DNA of 24,275 nucleotides from an uncultured Mycolicibacterium sp. (GTDB lineage Bacteria; Actinomycetota; Actinomycetes; Mycobacteriales; Mycobacteriaceae), in the NCBI RefSeq assembly GCF_937941905.1, contig NZ_CALDGS010000041.1, positions 1 through 24,275 on the forward strand, written 5' to 3'. Shown here piece by piece: positions 20,092 to 24,275 of this stretch. The notes below the pieces were generated by a model that was given only the letters and a program-made list of their open reading frames with translations, ran no database searches and was not told the origin of the DNA. The number at the start of each line of letters is the position of its first letter. Positions within the stretch are counted from its first letter, which is position 1. Both the position numbers and the translations under genes were made by a program.

Positions 20092-21906
20092 CTACAGGTA
20101 CTGACCCAGGTTGCTCTCGGTGTCGATGGCCCGCGACGCGCTGGAGGTCTTGCCGGTGACCAGGGTGCGGATGTAGACGATCCGCTCGCCCTTCTTGCCC
20201 GAGATCCGCGCCCAGTCGTCGGGGTTGGTGGTGTTGGGCAGGTCCTCGTTCTCGGCGAACTCGTCGACGATGGAGTCCAGCAGGTGCTGGATGCGCAGGC
20301 CCGGCTGGCCGGTCTCGAGCACCGACTTGATCGCGTACTTCTTGGCCCGGTCCACCACGTTCTGGATCATGGCGCCGGAGTTGAAGTCCTTGAAGTACAT
20401 GACCTCCTTGTCACCGTTGGCGTAGGTGACCTCCAGGAACCGGTTCTCGTCGATCTCGGCGTACATCCGGTCGACGACCTTCTCGATCATCGCCTTGATG
20501 CAGGCCTCCCGGTCGCCGCCGAACTCGGCCAGGTCGTCGGCGTGCACCGGCAGGTCCGGGGTGAGGTACTTGCTGAAGATGTCCATCGCCGCCTCGGCGT
20601 CCGGGCGCTCGATCTTGATCTTCACGTCCAGCCGGCCGGGCCGCAGGATGGCCGGGTCGATCATGTCCTCGCGGTTCGACGCGCCGATGACGATGACGTT
20701 CTCCAGCCCCTCCACGCCGTCGATCTCGCTGAGCAGCTGGGGCACCACCGTGGTCTCCACGTCCGAGCTCACGCCGGTGCCGCGGGTGCGGAAGATGGAG
20801 TCCATCTCGTCGAAGAACACGATCACCGGGGTGCCCTCGGAGGCCTTCTCCCGGGCCCGCTGGAAGATCAGCCGGATGTGCCGCTCGGTCTCGCCGACGA
20901 ACTTGTTCAGCAGCTCCGGGCCCTTGATGTTGAGGAAGTAGGACTTCGCCTCGCGGGAGTCCTCGCCGCGCAGCTCGGCCATCTTCTTGGCCAGCGAGTT
21001 GGCCACCGCCTTGGCGATGAGCGTCTTGCCGCAGCCGGGCGGGCCGTAGAGCAGCACGCCCTTGGGCGGCCGCAGCGCGTACTCCTTGTACAGGTCCTTG
21101 TGCAGGAACGGCAGCTCCACCGCGTCGCGGATCTGCTCGATCTGGCGGGTCAGGCCGCCGATGTCCTCGTAGGTGACGTCCGGCACCTCCTCCAGCACGA
21201 GGTCCTCGACCTCGGCCTTCGGGATGCGCTCGAAGGCGTAGCCGGCCTTGGTGTCGACCAGCAGCGAGTCCCCCGGGCGCAGCTTGCGCTTGCGCTGCTC
21301 CTCGGACAGCTCGGCGTCGTCGGCGAGGTGGTCGGCCGAGATGAGCGGCTCGGCCAGCCACACCACGCGTTCCTCGTCGGCGTGCCCGACGACCAGCGCG
21401 CGCTTGCCGTCGGCCAGCACCTCGCGCAGCGTGCTGATCTCCCCGACCGCCTCGAAGCTGCCCGCCTCGACGACGGTCAGCGCCTCGTTGAGACGGACGG
21501 TCTGGCCCATCTTCAGCGACTTGACGTCGATGTTGGGGGAGCACATCAGCCGCATCTTGCGGCCCGAGGTGAACACGTCGACGGTGCCGTCGGGCTGGGT
21601 GCCCAGCAGCACGCCGTAGCCGCTCGGCGGCTGTGCGAGCCGGTCCACCTCCTCGCGCAGTGCCAGGAGTTGCTGGCGGGCCTCCTTGAGGGTCTCCATC
21701 AGCTTGGCGTTCCGCGCCGCGAGCGAGTCGATGCGCGCCTCCAACTGCTGGATCTGAACATCGCGCGATCCCCGCGCCGCGCCGCCGGTGGCGTTTGCCA
21801 GCTGCTCACGCAGGATGGCGGCCTCGCGGCGCAGGGCCTCCAGTTCGGCGGCATCGTCGCCGGACATCGATGCTCCGAAGGCTTCCGAACGCTCTGACTC
21901 ACCCAT
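20092..21906 (-). CDS. mpa: Mycobacterial proteasomal ATPase Mpa (ARC)
   Basis: Mpa is the hexameric AAA ATPase that binds Pup, unfolds tagged proteins and feeds them to the 20S proteasome. The 604-residue protein has an N-terminal coiled coil (about 18-91) that binds Pup, two OB-type subdomains (about 95-235), and an AAA module with Walker A GPPGCGKT (288-295), Walker B VIVFFDEMDS (361-370) and LRPGRLD (421-427). It ends in GQYL, the C-terminal motif whose penultimate Tyr docks into the PrcA ring. The ATG at 21906 is preceded by GGGAGG (21920-21915) with an 8-nt spacer, and by a TAGCGT hexamer (21957-21952) as a likely -10 element with a short leader. It is transcribed apart from pup-prcBA. 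A 1010-codon open frame on the opposite strand is a shadow. Confidence 0.97.
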   Translation of the reverse strand: MGESERSEAFGASMSGDDAAELEALRREAAILREQLANATGGAARGSRDVQIQQLEARIDSLAARNAKLMETLKEARQQLLALREEVDRLAQPPSGYGVLLGTQPDGTVDVFTSGRKMRLMCSPNIDVKSLKMGQTVRLNEALTVVEAGSFEAVGEISTLREVLADGKRALVVGHADEERVVWLAEPLISADHLADDAELSEEQRKRKLRPGDSLLVDTKAGYAFERIPKAEVEDLVLEEVPDVTYEDIGGLTRQIEQIRDAVELPFLHKDLYKEYALRPPKGVLLYGPPGCGKTLIAKAVANSLAKKMAELRGEDSREAKSYFLNIKGPELLNKFVGETERHIRLIFQRAREKASEGTPVIVFFDEMDSIFRTRGTGVSSDVETTVVPQLLSEIDGVEGLENVIVIGASNREDMIDPAILRPGRLDVKIKIERPDAEAAMDIFSKYLTPDLPVHADDLAEFGGDREACIKAMIEKVVDRMYAEIDENRFLEVTYANGDKEVMYFKDFNSGAMIQNVVDRAKKYAIKSVLETGQPGLRIQHLLDSIVDEFAENEDLPNTTNPDDWARISGKKGERIVYIRTLVTGKTSSASRAIDTESNLGQYL

Positions 21907-21951
21907 GTTGCGCCCCTCCCCACACCAGAAGTTGGTGCAGTAACACCGTCA

Positions 21952-21957
21952 ACGCTA
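21952..21957 (-). promoter_or_regulatory. Predicted -10 element of mpa
   Basis: TAGCGT on the minus strand fits TANNNT. It would start a transcript with a leader of about 35-40 nt that includes the GGGAGG ribosome binding site, unlike the leaderless-type starts of pafA and dop. Confidence 0.4.
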
Positions 21958-21990
21958 CCGGCGATTGACCGAATGTGTGTGGCGTAGGAA

Positions 21991-22047
21991 TTCGACACAC
22001 CCGCGCCACTGTTAGCCTCAGACGAGAGTCTGGTCGGACGGAAAGGA
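21991..22047 (+). promoter_or_regulatory. Promoter and leader of the MTB12-like / lppK genes
   Basis: TTCGAC (21991-21996) and TAGCCT (22013-22018) form a -35/-10 pair with a 16-bp spacer. Directly after the -10, CAGAC (22019-22023) and GTCTG (22028-22032) make a perfect inverted repeat around GAGA, covering the predicted start of transcription. AAAGGA (22042-22047) is the ribosome binding site, 5 nt before the GTG at 22053. Confidence 0.5.
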
Positions 22048-22052
22048 CACCC

Positions 22053-22541
22053 GTGACCCTGAAGAGCCTTGTGACCGGCCTGGCGACGGCGACCGTGGTC
22101 GGTGGCGCCGCCGCGGGCGCGATCGCGATCGCCGCGCCCGTTGCCACCGCCCCCGCGGTGGCGCCGGTGGTGTGGGACATCCCGCTGCCGACGGCGCCCG
22201 CCCCGGAGCTGGAGGCGCCGCTGCAGCAGACCCTGCAGGCGCTGGCCGGCGGCGGCTCGTTCGCCGGCAAGGGCAACTACATCGAGGGTGGCCTCGGCCG
22301 GTTCGAGAGCATGACCGCCGACCGGGCGTTCCGCAACGCCGCGGCCGAGGGCCTGCTGCCGCTGAGCTTCACGGTGGCCGACATCGACGTCAACGGCCCG
22401 ATCGCGACCGCCAACGTCACCGCGACCGCCGCGAACGGCAAGACCGCCACCACGCCGCTGACCTTCGTGGCCGGCCCCAGCCCGACCGGCTGGCTGCTGT
22501 CGAAGGCCTCGGCGCTGGCGCTGCTGACCGCGGTGGGCTGA
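22053..22541 (+). CDS. Secreted MTB12/CFP-2-like protein
   Basis: A 162-residue exported protein. A signal peptide with a hydrophobic core spans about residues 4-30, likely cut near the APVATAPA region, followed by a proline-rich segment and a C-terminal domain (about 55-162). The domain strongly resembles the low-molecular-weight antigen MTB12 (CFP-2): GKGNYIEGG (72-80), LPLSFTVADI (102-111), then a strand and GWLLSKASALALL (146-158). These domains look like NTF2-type folds and have no known activity. The frame is open upstream to 21975, but the GTG at 22053 is supported by AAAGGA and starts the signal peptide directly. lppK follows 11 bp downstream. I do not recall this gene beside lppK in M. 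tuberculosis. Confidence 0.85.
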   Translation: MTLKSLVTGLATATVVGGAAAGAIAIAAPVATAPAVAPVVWDIPLPTAPAPELEAPLQQTLQALAGGGSFAGKGNYIEGGLGRFESMTADRAFRNAAAEGLLPLSFTVADIDVNGPIATANVTATAANGKTATTPLTFVAGPSPTGWLLSKASALALLTAVG

Positions 22542-22552
22542 CCCGGGGCCGG

Positions 22553-23050
22553 GTGCTTCGACACACCGTCGCACTGAGTGCCGCCACGATCGCCGTGGCG
22601 GCACTCGGCGTGTCGGCCTGCGCGCGGGACGCCGGCCCGGTGGCCGAGCCCACCGTCGCCCCGCCTGCCGTGTCGGCCCCCGCCCCGCCCGCGGCCGACC
22701 CGCTGCCGCCGCCGGAGGCGCTCACCGACGTGCTGTACCGGCTGGCCGACCCGGAACTGCCGGGCCGGGACAAGATCGGCCTGGTCGAGCACGCCACGCC
22801 CGACGACATCGCCGCGCTGGACGGGTTCGGCCGGGCGCTGCGCGACGGCGGCTACCTGCCGGTGACCTTCACCGCCGAGGATCTTGCCTGGTCGGACGCC
22901 GAGCCGGGCGTGGTGGTGGCCACCGTGGTGGCCGAGACGGCCAAGCCGGAGGCGGGCCGGTTCACCCTGCCCATGGCGTTCGTCCCGCACGGCGACGGCT
23001 GGCAGCTCACCCGGGCCACCGCCGACCTGCTGCTGGAGCTGACCCCCTGA
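22553..23050 (+). CDS. lppK: Lipoprotein LppK with MTB12-like domain
   Basis: A 165-residue lipoprotein. The signal peptide (1-22) ends in a lipobox, VSAC, with Cys23 as the lipidation site. A proline/alanine-rich linker (about 30-55) leads to a C-terminal domain (about 56-162) that can be aligned by eye with the upstream secreted protein: YLPVTFTAEDL against LLPLSFTVADI, and GWQLTRATADLLL against GWLLSKASALALL. It closely resembles M. tuberculosis LppK (Rv2116) but lacks that protein's long C-terminal proline tail. The GTG at 22553 is the only start that gives a complete signal peptide. A weak GGGGCCGGG precedes it, so coupling with the gene 11 bp upstream is likely. The next gene starts 1 bp after its stop. 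The function is unknown. Confidence 0.88.
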   Translation: MLRHTVALSAATIAVAALGVSACARDAGPVAEPTVAPPAVSAPAPPAADPLPPPEALTDVLYRLADPELPGRDKIGLVEHATPDDIAALDGFGRALRDGGYLPVTFTAEDLAWSDAEPGVVVATVVAETAKPEAGRFTLPMAFVPHGDGWQLTRATADLLLELTP

Positions 23051-23051
23051 C

Positions 23052-23348
23052 ATGTGGATCGGGTGGCTGCGGTTCGATCTGCTGCTCGGCGACGTGCGTT
23101 CGCTGAAGGAGAAACGGTCGGTGGTGCGCCCGATCGTGGCCGAGCTGCAGCGCCGGTTCGCGGTGTCGGCGGCCGAGACCGGCGCCCAGGAGCTGTACCG
23201 GCGGGCCGAGATCGGCATCGCGGTGGCCGGCGCCGAGCGCGCCCGCGTCGTCGACGTGCTCGCCGCCGCCGAGCGGCTGGTGGCCGCCCGCCCGGAGGTG
23301 GAGCTGCTGGCCACCGCGCGCGGGCTGCGCCGCGACACCGACGAGTAG
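23052..23348 (+). CDS. DUF503 / YlxP-like small protein
   Basis: A 98-residue cytoplasmic protein of the DUF503 (YlxP) family. Signature segments are WIGWLRFDLLL near the N-terminus, VRSLKEKRSVVRPIVAELQRRF (about 15-36), VSAAETGAQELYRRAEIGIAV and a final helix. YlxP-type proteins are small ferredoxin-like folds often found near ribosome maturation genes, but the role of this one is unknown. It corresponds to M. tuberculosis Rv2117. The ATG is 1 bp after the lppK stop, so it is translated by coupling with lppK. It converges on trmI with 14 bp between the stops. The last bases hold a 12-bp direct repeat with one mismatch (23338-23349, 23350-23361), too short to interpret. Confidence 0.9.
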   Translation: MWIGWLRFDLLLGDVRSLKEKRSVVRPIVAELQRRFAVSAAETGAQELYRRAEIGIAVAGAERARVVDVLAAAERLVAARPEVELLATARGLRRDTDE

Positions 23349-23362
23349 TCCGACGAGTCGTC

Positions 23363-24199
23363 TCAGTCCAGATCCAGCTGGCGCTTCTTGCGCAGCGGCA
23401 TCGGCGCCACCGCGCCCGGGGCCAGCCGGCGCGCGCTGATCAGGAACGCGGTGTGGCCGCGCATGCTGTGCTGCGGGCGCACCGCCAGCCCGACCACGTG
23501 CCAGTCGCGCTGCAGCGTCTCCCACACCCGCGGCTCGGTCCAGCACTTCTGCTCCCGCATCGCCTCGACCACCCGCGACATCTGGGTGACCGTGGCGACG
23601 TAGACGACCAGCACCCCGCCCGGGACCAGGGCGCGCGACACCGCGTCGAGCACCTCCCACGGCGCGAGCATGTCCAGCACCACCCGGTCCACCTCGCCGC
23701 CGTCGTAGTCGGCCAGGTCGGCGATGACCAGGTCCCAGTTGTCCGGCCGCTCGCCGAAGAACCGGGTGACGTTGCGCTCGGCGTGCTCGGCGTGGTCCTC
23801 GCGGACCTCGTAGGACACCACCCGCCCGGCCGGGCCGACCGCGCGCAGCAGCGAGCAGGTCAGCGCGCCGGAGCCGGCGCCGGCCTCCAGCACCCGCGCC
23901 CCGGGGAAGATGTCGCCCTCGTGCACGATCTGGGCGGCGTCCTTGGGGTAGATCACCTGGGCGCCGCGCGGCATGGACAGCACGTAGTCGACCAGCAGCG
24001 GCCGCATCACCAGGAACTGGTCGCCGTTGGTGGACCGCACCACGCTGCCCTCGGGCAGCCCGATGACGCTGTCGAGTTTGATCACGCCGCGGTGGGTGTG
24101 GAACTCACCGCCGGGGGTCAGCACCATCGTGTAGCGGCGGCCCTTGGCGTCGGTGAGTTGCACGCGATCGCCGACGGCGAACGGACCGGTTCTGGGCAT
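23363..24199 (-). CDS. trmI: tRNA (adenine-58-N1)-methyltransferase TrmI
   Basis: TrmI makes m1A58 in the T-loop of tRNAs with S-adenosylmethionine, acting as a homotetramer. The 278-residue protein has a small N-terminal beta domain (1 to about 70), the lead-in PRGAQVIYPKDAAQIVHEGDIFPGARVLEAGAGSG split over about 78-111, with SAM motif I LEAGAGSGALT (104-114), the acidic end of strand 2 (SYEVRED, 129-135) and VLDMLAPWE (174-182) with the likely catalytic Asp176. It is close to M. tuberculosis Rv2118c, which has this activity. The ATG at 24199 matches the family N-terminus; no strong ribosome binding site was seen. The 76 bp beyond it (24200-24275) are very GC-rich, with CCCGCCCGGCGGGCG as a small palindrome, and hold no gene I can support. 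Confidence 0.95.
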   Translation of the reverse strand: MPRTGPFAVGDRVQLTDAKGRRYTMVLTPGGEFHTHRGVIKLDSVIGLPEGSVVRSTNGDQFLVMRPLLVDYVLSMPRGAQVIYPKDAAQIVHEGDIFPGARVLEAGAGSGALTCSLLRAVGPAGRVVSYEVREDHAEHAERNVTRFFGERPDNWDLVIADLADYDGGEVDRVVLDMLAPWEVLDAVSRALVPGGVLVVYVATVTQMSRVVEAMREQKCWTEPRVWETLQRDWHVVGLAVRPQHSMRGHTAFLISARRLAPGAVAPMPLRKKRQLDLD

Positions 24200-24275
24200 G
24201 GTTATCCAGCCTGCCAGCCCGCCCGGCGGGCGTGTGCCGGGGGTTGGGGTTTTCGTGTCGGGGCCCCGCCCTAGG

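Noticed and set aside
18865..21897. 1010-codon open frame on the plus strand, through the membrane-protein gene and opposite mpa
   Set aside because: It runs out of frame through one real gene and antisense to another with low-complexity composition; both real genes have clear family motifs.
21975..22000. GTGTGT...ACACAC inverted repeat upstream of the MTB12-like gene, considered as an operator
   Set aside because: The arms are simple dinucleotide runs 14 nt apart and overlap the likely -35; too weak to call.
23338..23361. Short direct repeat at the end of the DUF503 gene, considered as an attachment site
   Set aside because: It is two 12-bp units with one mismatch and no integrase or tRNA nearby; chance is sufficient.
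1..24275. CRISPR array, tRNA, rRNA, insertion sequence or prophage
   Set aside because: No repeat-spacer pattern, tRNA-like folds, transposase motifs or change in base composition were found; gene order matches the conserved mycobacterial chromosome.

Overview
The window is very GC-rich and carries a gene set typical of a mycobacterium: the Pup-proteasome system (pafA, pafB, pafC, dop, pup, prcB, prcA, mpa), TatA/TatC, HelY, a corrin-ring pathway segment (cobL, cobM), an F420-type flavin/deazaflavin oxidoreductase and an LppK lipoprotein. Nearly every product matches, from memory, a Mycobacterium tuberculosis protein in the Rv2071c-Rv2118c interval in order and strand. The interval is much more compact here. 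The F420-type gene is only 3 bp from pepE, and a short two-gene pair lies between pafA and prcA where M. tuberculosis has many other genes. That fits a non-tuberculous, probably Mycolicibacterium-like species; the species cannot be named from this sequence alone.

Layout. (1) 1-2680, minus strand: a DprE2-like SDR reductase, cobL and cobM, chained by 4-bp GTGA overlaps. (2) 2716-5246: an F420-type oxidoreductase (+), the Xaa-Pro-type peptidase pepE (-) and the flap endonuclease fenA (+), with two very short divergent promoter regions. (3) 5394-13617, minus strand: a long unidirectional block pafA-pafB-pafC-tatA-tatC-helY-DUF4333 protein, probably led by a promoter just upstream of pafA. (4) 13760-15321, plus strand: an exported protein translationally coupled to a PrsW-type intramembrane protease. 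(5) 15334-18803, minus strand: dop, pup, prcB, prcA. (6) 18890-20020 (+), a multi-pass membrane protein, convergent with mpa (20092-21906, -). (7) 22053-23348 (+), an MTB12-like secreted protein, LppK and a DUF503/YlxP protein, convergent with trmI (23363-24199, -).

How the genes work together. Dop converts the C-terminal Gln of Pup to Glu, PafA ligates Pup to substrate lysines, Mpa unfolds the tagged proteins and the PrcA/PrcB 20S core degrades them; Dop also removes Pup. PafB/PafC form a WYL-domain regulator pair known in mycobacteria for the DNA-damage response, and here they share a transcription block with Tat export genes and a helicase.

The strongest unexplained signals are regulatory. 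Many starts follow the same geometry, a TANNNT (-10-like) hexamer about 7 nt before the start codon, which suggests leaderless mRNAs for the SDR, pepE, fenA, pafA and dop. The same geometry lies in front of an in-frame ATG 16 codons upstream of the usual pup start, which predicts an Arg-rich, N-terminally extended Pup. pepE and fenA appear to share two bases between back-to-back -10 elements. A strong hairpin separates tatA from tatC. No stretch above 300 bp lacks a gene, and no tRNA, rRNA, CRISPR array or insertion sequence was seen. CDS coordinates include the stop codon.
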